A stretch of 8,939 nt of DNA from MGR-bin208 sp043779285 (GCA_043779285.1 JAYWEL010000177.1:1-8939); one strand, 5' to 3'; shown: positions 1-6,763, counted from the first letter of the stretch. The notes: generated by a model from the sequence alone, not told the origin. Numbers and translations: made by a program.

Positions 1-543
1 GCCTGGATGCTGAAAGCCCAATTGCAGGAAAAGAAAGGCGATGTACCTGGATCTTTATTATCGCTGAAAAATGCTTATACACTTGCTCCTTTCGATGTGC
101 AACTTACGTATGAACTTGCTTTTAAATATGCACAAAGTAAAAACCCGAAAGCAATTACATTGGCTGACTCATTAATCAGGTTGGATGCATCAGCCTCGCA
201 TGCCGAACCATATTATTTTAAAGGCGTGTATTATTATAACAATAACGAAAAAGCCAAAGCTCTGCAATTTTTCAGCGAAGCCATTTTACACAATCATAAT
301 TTCCTGGATGCCCACCTGGAAAAAGGCCGGATTTTATTTGAACAAAAAAAATATACCGATGCATTATCCGTTTTTCAACTGGCCACCCAGGTTTCCATAA
401 CCTTTGCTGACGGCTATTATTGGCTGGGCAAATGCCAGGAAGCCTTGAAACTGAAACAGGAAGCCAAACAAAATTATAACCGTGCGTTTGGGCTGGATAA
501 AACCTTAACGGAAGCCAAAGAAGCGGCTGACAAAATCAACTAA
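1..543 (+). CDS. TPR-repeat protein, 3' part (5' end outside window)
   Basis: The reading frame is open from the first base and ends at TAA 541-543. The Met at base 7 is probably internal, because codons before it (Ala-Trp) continue the helical pattern and the product would start in the middle of a repeat. The visible ~180 residues are arranged as tandem 34-residue helix-turn-helix units of the tetratricopeptide type. Clear units include one beginning 'AEPYYFKGVYYYNNNEKAKA', one beginning 'LDAHLEKGRILFEQKKYTDA' and one beginning 'ADGYYWLGKCQEALKLKQEA'; each has the small/aromatic spacing W/L-G/A-Y-A-P typical of TPRs. The protein ends in a charged helix (EAKEAADKIN). TPR units bind peptides or partner proteins. 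In Bacteroidota many such proteins are lipoproteins or periplasmic scaffolds, but the N-terminus that would show a signal peptide is missing. The specific partner cannot be told. It is separated from the downstream kinase by 670 bases and is probably not in the same operon. Confidence 0.85.
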   Translation, partial: AWMLKAQLQEKKGDVPGSLLSLKNAYTLAPFDVQLTYELAFKYAQSKNPKAITLADSLIRLDASASHAEPYYFKGVYYYNNNEKAKALQFFSEAILHNHNFLDAHLEKGRILFEQKKYTDALSVFQLATQVSITFADGYYWLGKCQEALKLKQEAKQNYNRAFGLDKTLTEAKEAADKIN

Positions 544-741
544 GAACAAAATGACAGAATAACAATCTTATCATTATTAGTCATTCAAAAAATTGCATAG
601 AAACCCCTACAACTCTTATCTGTTAAAGTTTACCTTGAAAAACCTGTTTGTTTTAAAATCAGGAGTATTTACATAACATCCCACAATCAAATTGCTTTGA
701 GGCGAAATAATACAAAAGTTGTTCCCCAGTCTGAGTAAAGC

Positions 742-789
742 CTCCGGAATAGCGGGTATTTATATTTTGAACAATACCCGAAACTGGAG
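742..789 (+). other. Two-part stem-loop in intergenic DNA
   Basis: CGGGTATT at 753-760 is exactly complementary to AATACCCG at 773-780, with a 12-base loop. Outside an internal loop (748-752 against 781-783), CTCCGG at 742-747 pairs with CTGGAG at 784-789 through five Watson-Crick pairs and one G-U pair. This gives 14 paired positions in a 48-base segment. No run of T follows, so it is not a standard intrinsic terminator. It could be a structured RNA, a repeat-type palindrome or a protein binding site. The pairing is directly visible; the function is unknown. Confidence 0.45.
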
Positions 790-924
790 CAATAAGAAAT
801 ACTGCTGAGATTTATTCGGTCAGCACGAACAATAGCTGATAGCACTAATGTCGATGAGAATATGTTAGTCAATCGGCATTTTGGCAATGCCTTGTAAGCA
901 TACCCTTTTTCTTTCGCCTATTCA

Positions 925-1065
925 TTAGTTTTTGACTACCGATTTAATTGTCCATTTTTTCCCATCCCAAACACACAATAGATAAATGTCTGCTTGTAAA
1001 CCACTTAAATTAATGGCAGCCTGATTTGTACCGTTATTATACTTCTGTTTTATTAATTTATCCGA
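925..1065 (-). pseudogene. Relic of a T9SS (Por) C-terminal sorting domain
   Basis: Read on the minus strand, bases 1065 to 928 encode 46 residues followed by a TAA stop (925-927). The sequence includes 'NNGTNQAAINLSGLQADIYL' and then 'VWDGKKWTIKSVVKN' at the very end. This is the pattern of the type A sorting domain that directs proteins through the type IX secretion system of Bacteroidota: an 'I-N-L-S-G-L-x-x-G-I-Y' strand, a short strand around W-D-G-K, and a terminal K-x-V-V-K. The usual Gly before I-Y is Asp here. The frame is closed upstream by a TAG (1066-1068), and no T9SS passenger protein or start codon can be found before the kinase gene begins at 1214 on the other strand, so only the 3' tip of a former gene survives. 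The original cargo cannot be inferred. The family assignment rests on remembered consensus rather than a search. Confidence 0.6.
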
Positions 1066-1153
1066 CTAAAATAAAAACACAAATTAGCAATGCATTGGTT
1101 GTTATTTACTGTTGCATTTCGATTTTTTATATATGTCAAACTTCTGTTCTTTC

Positions 1154-1167
1154 GTATATTCATATAC
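1154..1167. promoter_or_regulatory. AT-rich palindrome upstream of kinase start
   Basis: GTATAT (1154-1159) and ATATAC (1162-1167) form a perfect 6-base inverted repeat with a 2-base spacer, ending 46 bases before the kinase ATG. Its position would suit an operator or part of the promoter region. In DNA this AT-rich such a palindrome can arise by chance, so the call is weak. Confidence 0.2.
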
Positions 1168-1213
1168 CTGAACTGTTGTACCTTTTAAAAAGTAGCACTA
1201 CAATATTTTATTC

Positions 1214-2974
1214 ATGAAATGGAATTTTTCTAAATCAATTACAACTGGTTTTTTGGCAGGGCTACTGCTGCTTGTCATTTTATCTTTCTATACCTATCAA
1301 AGCTCCCGTAATTTTTACGATAGCCGGCTTTGGATAGCTCACACAGACGAAGTCATATTATGCGCAAAAAATATTCACCGCCTGAGTACTGAAATATCAA
1401 ATGCATCCCGCGGATTTGTTATTACAGGGAATGATATTTTTCTTGATTCTTTCCCTGCTTTAAAAACCGATATTCAAAACGAGCTATTTACTTTTAAACA
1501 GTTAACCGCCGACAACCCGGTTCAACAACACAATTCCGCATACATTGACAGCTTAATTAGCCATCGGATTGATGTGGCCGAAAACATAAATGACCTCCGA
1601 AAATTCAAGTCATTTGATGACGCAAGGGAACTTGTTATCTCAGTGGGATTTCAGCTAAATACAAACATCAGTAATAAAATAATTGAGATAATCAATGAAG
1701 AAAACAGGCTGCTGGCTTTAGGAAATACGGAGCTGGATAAAAACTGGAATTCCTTTGTCCTTTTCTTTATCATATTAATGTTCATGATACTTGTTGTTCT
1801 CGCTGCTGTTTATTACATCATCATTAAAACCTGGAAGAAAAAAGAAGAATCCTCCCGGTTACTGGAGTCAAGAGAAGATTTGTTGAACAATATCATCAGC
1901 AATTCCGGGGCTGCTATTTATTTAGTAAACATCAATGGCCAGTTTCAATTAGCAAATACACAAGTAGAAGATATCTTGGGGATTTCAAAAGAAAATATTA
2001 TTGGAAAAACTTATTTTGACTTGTTTCCCGATGAAGCAGCAAAGCAGTATACTCAGGATGACCGTGAAGTGATAAAAGAATTGAAAGTAAAAGAGTTTGT
2101 ACAGCAATTAATGATTGGCAATGAACTGCATACTTTCTTATCCGTCAAGTTCCCCATTTTTGGCAGCGACAAAAAATTAGAATATATCGGCAACATTTCC
2201 ACCGATATCACCAAACGTAAAAAAGCCGAAGAACAATTAATAGAATCCAAAGAACAACTGGAATTGGTAAATAAAGAACTGGAAGCCTTCTCTTATTCCG
2301 TATCGCATGACCTGCGGGCTCCGCTGCGTGCTATAATTGGCTATGCAAAAATACTGGAAGAAGATTTTGGCAACCTGTTGAATGCTGATGCACATGATGT
2401 GATGAAAACCATTACCGGCAGCGCCAAAAAAATGGGCCAGTTGATTGATGACCTGTTGGCGTTTTCAAGAACCGGCAGAAAAGAAATTAATAAGGCAGTA
2501 ATTAATATGGATGAATTGCTGAATAATTCCAAACAGGAAGCGGAAGCAGCTTTTAATGATAAACCGGTTAAATGGACCATTGCCGTATTACCACCTGCCC
2601 TTGGCGATCTTGCTTTGATAAAACAGGTATGGGTGAATTTGCTTTCCAATGCCATTAAGTACAGTTTAAAAAATTCACTGCCACATATAGAAGTGGGTTC
2701 TTATAGTAAAGATGATAAAAGCATTGTTTATTTTGTAAAAGATAACGGGGTGGGGTTTGATATGAAATATGCCGATAAATTATTCCAGGTTTTTCAACGC
2801 CTGCACAGCAGCAGCGATTTTGAAGGAACAGGGATCGGGCTGGCCATCGTTGGAAAGATCATATCAAAACATGGCGGTAAAATATGGGCAGAGGCAGAAC
2901 CGAATAACGGGGCTACATTCTTTTTCAGTTTGCCTGCCGGCCAGGCAGGTTTGCCGGCTTTGAATGAAGGTTAA
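1214..2974 (+). CDS. CHASE3-PAS membrane sensor histidine kinase
   Basis: This 586-residue inner-membrane kinase would autophosphorylate on histidine and pass the phosphate to a receiver domain. TM1 is about residues 11-28. The extracytoplasmic segment 29-178 has the CHASE3 signature (LWIAHTDEV near 39-47, RGFVITGN near 66-73, LTADNP near 97-102). TM2 is 180-204. A PAS domain spans about 218-335 and ends with DITKRKKAEE. The HisKA helix carries the phospho-acceptor H365 in 'SYSVSHDLRAPLRAI'. The ATPase has its N box (N475, N479), G1 (DNGVGFD, 510-516), F box (524-527), G2 (GTGIGL, 538-543) and a final GATFFFSL strand, so all catalytic motifs are intact. The HisKA and ATPase motifs resemble the bacteriophytochrome-like group of kinases, which often pair with Rcp1-type regulators such as the next gene. 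The start is ATG 1214, because TAG at 1193-1195 closes the frame just upstream; no Shine-Dalgarno is visible. The last ~12 residues (LPAGQAGLPALNEG region) lie beyond the normal end of the fold and come from an inserted palindromic repeat. Confidence 0.93.
   Translation: MKWNFSKSITTGFLAGLLLLVILSFYTYQSSRNFYDSRLWIAHTDEVILCAKNIHRLSTEISNASRGFVITGNDIFLDSFPALKTDIQNELFTFKQLTADNPVQQHNSAYIDSLISHRIDVAENINDLRKFKSFDDARELVISVGFQLNTNISNKIIEIINEENRLLALGNTELDKNWNSFVLFFIILMFMILVVLAAVYYIIIKTWKKKEESSRLLESREDLLNNIISNSGAAIYLVNINGQFQLANTQVEDILGISKENIIGKTYFDLFPDEAAKQYTQDDREVIKELKVKEFVQQLMIGNELHTFLSVKFPIFGSDKKLEYIGNISTDITKRKKAEEQLIESKEQLELVNKELEAFSYSVSHDLRAPLRAIIGYAKILEEDFGNLLNADAHDVMKTITGSAKKMGQLIDDLLAFSRTGRKEINKAVINMDELLNNSKQEAEAAFNDKPVKWTIAVLPPALGDLALIKQVWVNLLSNAIKYSLKNSLPHIEVGSYSKDDKSIVYFVKDNGVGFDMKYADKLFQVFQRLHSSSDFEGTGIGLAIVGKIISKHGGKIWAEAEPNNGATFFFSLPAGQAGLPALNEG
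2931..2949. repeat. Short GC-rich palindromic repeat inside kinase 3' end
   Basis: The sequence TGCCTGCCGGCCAGGCAGG contains two overlapping inverted repeats: TGCCTG/CAGGCA (2931-2936 and 2942-2947) and CCTGCC/GGCAGG (2933-2938 and 2944-2949). It reads as 'LPAGQAG' in the kinase frame and 'CLAGRQ' on the other strand, peptides that I recognise as recurring translations of a small dispersed element in Bacteroidota and some other bacteria. It stands out as a GC block in AT-rich DNA and sits immediately after the last conserved strand of the ATPase domain. Confidence 0.6.
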
Positions 2975-2991
2975 TAGTAAAAAAATACATA

Positions 2992-3071
2992 GCCACGAAG
3001 GCGCAAAGACACAAAGCAACACAAAGAATAATGCAAAGAAAAAATACTTAGCGTCTTGGTGTCTTTGTGGC
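2992..3071. repeat. Bacteroidota-type dispersed inverted repeat (GCCACGAAGG... family)
   Basis: The left arm 2992-3017 begins GCCACGAAGGCGCAAAGACA. The right arm 3047-3071 has the reverse complement GCCACAAAGACACCAAGACG at its start; the arms match at about 19 of 25 positions and are separated by 29 AT-rich bases. This element is familiar between genes in many Bacteroidota genomes, and translations of it (HEGAKTQ and similar) frequently appear as false N- or C-terminal extensions. Here it fills most of the 127 bases between the kinase stop and the response regulator ATG, so in the transcript it would form a long imperfect hairpin in the regulator's leader. Its function is not known to me; no transposase is present. 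Confidence 0.7.
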
Positions 3072-3101
3072 AAAAATATTATAAACTTTAAAACATTTTT
3101 T

Positions 3102-3545
3102 ATGGACCACAATCAGGTAGAAATATTACTGGTGGAAGACAACCCAACCGATGCCGCTCTAACCATCCGGGCTTTTAAAAAAGAAAACCTGGCCAATAAC
3201 CTGCTGCATGTAAAAGATGGCGCTGATGCACTGGATTTTATTTTTGCAAAAGGGGCATATTCGGTAACCCGAAGCATCATGCATCAGCCCAATGTGATTT
3301 TACTCGATATCAACCTGCCGTTGGTGAATGGGATTGAAGTGCTGGAAAAAATAAAAGCCGATGAACGGACAAAAACAATTCCCGTAGTGATGTTAACTTC
3401 TTCCAATGAAGATCCTGATATTGCCCGCTGTTATGAGCTGGGTGCAAACAGTTATATTGTAAAGCCGGTGGATTTTCAACAGTTTGAAAAAGTCATCATC
3501 GATTTGGGTATTTATTGGAAATTGCTGAACAAGACAAAAACTTAA
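3102..3545 (+). CDS. Single-domain response regulator, Rcp1/CheY-like
   Basis: This 147-residue stand-alone receiver has no output domain. The start is set at ATG 3102 (MDHNQVEILLVEDN). The frame stays open upstream to an ATG at 2964, but those 46 extra codons are the translation of the dispersed repeat plus the end of the kinase gene, so they are not believed. The active site is complete: acidic pair E12/D13, phospho-acceptor D69 in 'VILLDINLPLVNG', T99 and K121-P122. The long insertion between helix 1 and strand 3, the LTSSNEDPDI loop and the KPVDFQQF end match the Rcp1-type regulators that partner phytochrome-like and related kinases. It lies 127 bases after the CHASE3 kinase in the same direction, and is its most likely phosphate acceptor. 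It would work as a diffusible phosphorylated protein or phosphate sink in the cytoplasm, since it cannot bind DNA by itself. No Shine-Dalgarno is visible, as is usual for Bacteroidota. Confidence 0.93.
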   Translation: MDHNQVEILLVEDNPTDAALTIRAFKKENLANNLLHVKDGADALDFIFAKGAYSVTRSIMHQPNVILLDINLPLVNGIEVLEKIKADERTKTIPVVMLTSSNEDPDIARCYELGANSYIVKPVDFQQFEKVIIDLGIYWKLLNKTKT

Positions 3546-3593
3546 TTTGTTATTATATAGAAACCGGATGAAAAATTTTATAAAAAATAATAA

Positions 3594-6566
3594 ATGCCCG
3601 ATAAATTAAAAATACTGATTCTGGAAGATGTGGCTGAAGATGCCGAAGTGGTAAAACGCCTGCTGAAAAAAGAAGGTATGCTATATGATTTTGCCATAGC
3701 AGGTGATAAACCATCCTACCTGCAGGTACTGCAAAATTTTAAACCCGATGTAATTCTTGCCGACCATACCCTGCCACAGTTTAACTCTGTAGAAGCATTG
3801 GAACTCATGCAGCAACAATTGCCCGGTACGGTTTTTATTTTAGTTACCGGCACGGTGAGTGAGGAGTTTGCAGCCACAATAATAAAAAAAGGAGCCGATG
3901 ATTATATTTTAAAAGACAGGCTCACCCGGCTGCCCGACGCCATTGATGCAGCAATAAAACATAAACAGGACGAAAAAGAAAAAAAGAAGTCGCTGCAACA
4001 ACTGAAAGAAAGTGAGGAGCGATTCAAGATTGTAGAACAAGCAGTCCATGATGGTCTTTGGGACTGGAACCTCATCACCCATGAAGCCTATCTTTCGCCG
4101 CGATGGAAAGAAATTATTGGTTACAGGGATGATGAGTTGCCGAATCATGATTCTTCTTTCTTCAATCTCATTCACCCGGACGATAAAGCAGCCGTAGCGG
4201 AAGCTGTACGGCAAAATCTTGAAGAGAAAGTACACTATGCAATTGAATTTCGTTTGCAGCATAAAGACGGCAGTTATCGCTGGGTGTTTTCACGGGGCGA
4301 TGCCATAACAGACACAAACGGGCAACCCGTACGCATGGCAGGCTCCATGATGGATATTACTGAACAAAAAAAAGCAGAAGAATTAAAACAACAAAGTGAA
4401 TTAAGAGCAAGCAAGGTTTTTGAATCGAATATGATTGGCTTAATTTATTTGGGTGTTAATGGAAATATTGTTGATGCCAATGATTTTTTCTTAAACATGG
4501 TTGGTTATACCAAACAAGAGCTTTTATCCGGAGAAATGAAGTGGAATGAAATGACCCCTACGGAATATGCCGAACAAGATTTAAAAGCAGTTGAACAAAC
4601 AATGTTACATGGTTCTTGTACCCCTTACGAAAAAGAGTATATAAAAAAAGACGGTACCAGGTTTCCCATTTTAATTGGAGGGGCAAAAATTGATAACCAT
4701 AAAGAAGTGAATGGGGTAGCGTTTGTGTTAGATATCACCGAACCCAAAAATACAGAGAAAGATTTACGGAATGCTCATCAGCGATTAACTAACCATCTTC
4801 ATAACACTCCTTTAGCCATTATTGAATGGGATAAAAATTTTATCATTCAGAAATGGTCGCCTTGGGCAGAAAATATTTTTGGGTGGAGCGAAGCAGAAGT
4901 AGTGAATAAACATTTTAATGAATTAAATCTTGTTTTTGAAGAAGATGCCGGGGCTGTTGTCATCATTGCACAGGAAATGATGACAACAGCAGTTGACCAA
5001 AACAGCATCATTAACAGGAACATTACCAAAGCCGGCAAAGTAATTTATTGCCAGTGGTTCAATTCGGTGCTGAAAGATGAGAAGGGAAATGTGAATTCTA
5101 TTTTGTCACTAATTCAGGACATTACGGAAAGCAAAAAGACAGATTTGATTCTTGCTGGTGAAAAAACGGTGATGGAAATGATAGCAACCGAAAAATCATT
5201 ATCAAACATTTTGAGTACTATAGCCTTAAACTATGAATCCTATTCCACAAATGCAATTTGTTCCATCTTATTGTTAAATGAAGAAGGAACCCATATACGG
5301 CATGGTGCTGGCCCCAGTTTGCCCGATGCCTATAATAAAGGGATTGATGGTATACCAATCGGACCTGTTGCTGGTTCTTGCGGAACGGCTCTCTACAGAA
5401 AAGAAAGAGTTATTGTATCTGACATTGCCACCGATCCACTATGGGTAAACTATCGTGATTTTGCACTTGGTTTTGGATTGAAAGCTTGCTGGTCAACCCC
5501 AATTATTAATACCGAAGGTAAAGTGTATGGAACATTTGCCATTTATTACAAAGAATGCCGTACACCACTGGAAGAAGATTTAACATTAATTGACCGGGCT
5601 ACCAACCAGGTAAAAATTATATTGAAACGTTACTACAACGAAGCCCTGATAAAAGCAAGCGAAGAAAAATTCCGTACACTGGTAGAGCAGGCATCAGATG
5701 CTATTTTTATTTATGATGCCGAAGGAAATTTTTTAGAGGCAAATAGCTATGGCTGCAAATTGTCTGGTTATACTAAAAATGAATTACTAAAACGAAAAGT
5801 GTACGGCATCATTGAAAAAGAGCACCTGAAAGAAACTCCACTCCAGTTTGAAGATGCAAAAAATGGGCTGACCATTATTAATGAAAGAAAATTTATTACT
5901 AAAGATGGCTGTATTATCGAAGTGGAACTAAGCTCTAAAATGTTGCCCGACGGACGTTTCCTGGGAATAGCCCGGGATATTACTGAACGAAAAAAAGCAG
6001 AAGAAGAAATTAGAAATGCAATTGAACGGTTTGAATTTATTGGCAAAGCCGCCAATGATGTGATTTGGGACTGGGATCTGCTGACCAATAGTGTATGGTG
6101 GAATGATAATTACTATAGTTTATATGGATACGAACACAGTTTAACTCTTCCTGATATTACTTCATGGACGAATGGCCTGCATCCGGATGACAGTAAGCGG
6201 GTATCGGATAAAATTCACAGAACAATTGATTCGGGTGAAAAAAACTGGTTCGATGAATACCGCTACCTGAAAAAAGATGGAAGCATAATATTTATCTATG
6301 ACAGAGGTTTTGTTTTGCACGATGAATTGGAAAAACCCATCCGCATGGTTGGTTCTATGCAGGATATCACCGAACGCAAAAAAGCAGAAGAGAAAATTTT
6401 ACAACTAAACCAGGAACTGGAACAACGGGTAAAAGACCGTACAACCGAATTGGAAAATGCAAATAAAGATTTGGAAGAAATAAATGATTTATTTGTTGGA
6501 CGTGAAGCCCGTTTAATAGAGCTGAAACAAGAATTGACAGCTTTAAAAAATAAATTTCAACTATAG
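3594..6566 (+). CDS. REC-PAS3-GAF-PAS2 signalling protein without output domain
   Basis: This 990-residue cytoplasmic protein has no transmembrane segment. The N-terminal receiver (1-123) has E11/D12, phospho-acceptor D57 (ILADHTLP), T85 and K107, the last in 'YILKDRLTRLP' (K followed by Asp instead of the usual Pro, a subfamily trait of REC-PAS proteins). PAS1 is about 141-262, PAS2 268-390 and PAS3 395-515. A GAF domain (about 520-680) shows the well-known 'GPSLPDAYN', 'VAGSCGTAL', 'VSDIATDPLW' and 'CWSTPI' blocks. PAS4 is 688-805 and PAS5 808-932. Four of the five PAS units close with DITE linkers that resemble each other. The C-terminus (933-990) is a coiled coil ending in 'NDLFVGREARLIELKQEL', a tail common in PAS proteins. 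There is no HisKA, HATPase, GGDEF, EAL, HTH or phosphatase domain, and a stop codon follows directly. It starts 48 bases after the regulator and is likely co-transcribed. Its REC may be phosphorylated by the upstream kinase; a partner protein must supply the output (inference). Confidence 0.9.
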   Translation: MPDKLKILILEDVAEDAEVVKRLLKKEGMLYDFAIAGDKPSYLQVLQNFKPDVILADHTLPQFNSVEALELMQQQLPGTVFILVTGTVSEEFAATIIKKGADDYILKDRLTRLPDAIDAAIKHKQDEKEKKKSLQQLKESEERFKIVEQAVHDGLWDWNLITHEAYLSPRWKEIIGYRDDELPNHDSSFFNLIHPDDKAAVAEAVRQNLEEKVHYAIEFRLQHKDGSYRWVFSRGDAITDTNGQPVRMAGSMMDITEQKKAEELKQQSELRASKVFESNMIGLIYLGVNGNIVDANDFFLNMVGYTKQELLSGEMKWNEMTPTEYAEQDLKAVEQTMLHGSCTPYEKEYIKKDGTRFPILIGGAKIDNHKEVNGVAFVLDITEPKNTEKDLRNAHQRLTNHLHNTPLAIIEWDKNFIIQKWSPWAENIFGWSEAEVVNKHFNELNLVFEEDAGAVVIIAQEMMTTAVDQNSIINRNITKAGKVIYCQWFNSVLKDEKGNVNSILSLIQDITESKKTDLILAGEKTVMEMIATEKSLSNILSTIALNYESYSTNAICSILLLNEEGTHIRHGAGPSLPDAYNKGIDGIPIGPVAGSCGTALYRKERVIVSDIATDPLWVNYRDFALGFGLKACWSTPIINTEGKVYGTFAIYYKECRTPLEEDLTLIDRATNQVKIILKRYYNEALIKASEEKFRTLVEQASDAIFIYDAEGNFLEANSYGCKLSGYTKNELLKRKVYGIIEKEHLKETPLQFEDAKNGLTIINERKFITKDGCIIEVELSSKMLPDGRFLGIARDITERKKAEEEIRNAIERFEFIGKAANDVIWDWDLLTNSVWWNDNYYSLYGYEHSLTLPDITSWTNGLHPDDSKRVSDKIHRTIDSGEKNWFDEYRYLKKDGSIIFIYDRGFVLHDELEKPIRMVGSMQDITERKKAEEKILQLNQELEQRVKDRTTELENANKDLEEINDLFVGREARLIELKQELTALKNKFQL
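5976..6060 (+). repeat. PAS-linker duplication, copy 1
   Basis: These 85 bases match 8528-8612 at 77 of 85 positions with no gaps; the last 43 bases (6018-6060) differ at only one position. The segment covers the end of PAS4, the DITERKKAEEE linker and the start of PAS5 in the 990-residue protein. Nearly half the segment being almost identical, including third codon positions, points to a fairly recent module duplication or gene conversion rather than to protein-level conservation alone. Confidence 0.75.
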
Positions 6567-6763
6567 AGATAAACTTCTGCGGTTCTCTTTGAAAAACGCT
6601 GTGGCCATCTGCGATTGCCTGCTCGTCTTCGAATAGCCGCTATGGCAGAGTAGGGCCGGTAGTAAGTTGTAGTTTTATTTTTACAGCCAGGAATATGATT
6701 ATTTTTATGAAAGCATGCAAATAGTCAGATAGTATGATTAATAAAATTCAAAATTAAGGAAGG
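6567..6763. other. Intergenic gap with GC-rich structured patch
   Basis: Within this 197-base gap, 6601-6660 has 36 G or C in 60 bases while the flanking DNA is clearly AT-rich. GGCC 6603-6606 can pair with GGCC 6654-6657, and TCTGC 6608-6612 with GCAGA 6645-6649, giving an imperfect stem around an inner part that includes TTCGAA (6628-6633). No T tract follows the stem closely enough to call a terminator. No gene is recognised on either strand. The patch could be a dispersed repeat, a small structured RNA or a relic. The 90 bases just before the next gene are AT-rich and presumably hold its promoter, but no good match to the Bacteroidota TTTG/TAnnTTTG boxes was found. Confidence 0.4.
6756..6763 (+). 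promoter_or_regulatory. Purine-rich ribosome binding site next to ATG 6764
   Basis: AAGGAAGG runs directly into the ATG at 6764. The AAGGA core leaves only 3 bases before the start codon, closer than the usual 5-9. The in-frame stop TAA at 6755-6757 rules out any upstream start, so this decides the start of the sensor gene. It is the only one of the gene starts in the window with a Shine-Dalgarno-like sequence. Confidence 0.4.

Larger units (their letters stand above)
544..1213. other. 670-base gap without an intact gene; contains relics and hairpins
   Basis: No complete gene of convincing composition is seen on either strand. The short open frames here (for example 1026-1217 + and 687-887 -) are low-complexity, cysteine/tyrosine/serine-rich and resemble nothing known. 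The stretch contains a two-part hairpin at 742-789, a smaller perfect hairpin at 875-891 (GGCATT/AATGCC with a 5-base loop), a possible degraded coding relic on the + strand at 796-897, a T9SS sorting-domain relic on the minus strand at 925-1065, and an AT palindrome at 1154-1167 just ahead of the kinase gene. Bases 544-740 show nothing recognisable. The picture is of decayed genes between two live ones. Confidence 0.6.

Noticed and set aside
687..887. 66-codon open frame on the minus strand
   Set aside because: The composition is serine/cysteine/tyrosine-rich, there is no motif, and it runs through the hairpin at 742-789. It is best explained as a shadow of decayed + strand sequence.
875..909. 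Intrinsic terminator: GGCATT/AATGCC hairpin with a downstream T run
   Set aside because: The T run (905-909) begins 13 bases after a 6-base stem, too far for a standard terminator, and no intact + strand gene ends here.
1025..1186. Bacteroidota promoter boxes (TTTG / TAnnTTTG) ahead of the kinase, such as TACTTCTG at 1040 or TACCTTTT at 1179
   Set aside because: Each has a mismatch in the -7 box and no correctly spaced -33 box, so they are not better than chance in this AT-rich DNA.
1026..1217. 63-codon open frame overlapping the kinase start by 4 bases, looking like translational coupling
   Set aside because: It has low-complexity Tyr/Ile/Ser/Cys composition with no recognisable fold. It overlaps the T9SS relic read on the other strand and has no ribosome site; it is probably a chance frame in AT-rich DNA.
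2964..3101. N-terminal extension of the response regulator from ATG 2964
   Set aside because: The 46 codons overlap the kinase stop and are the translation of the dispersed inverted repeat; the receiver fold starts right after ATG 3102.
1154..3101. Mobile element carrying the kinase, with terminal repeats
   Set aside because: No transposase, integrase or matching terminal repeats flank the gene; the inverted repeats seen are of different families.
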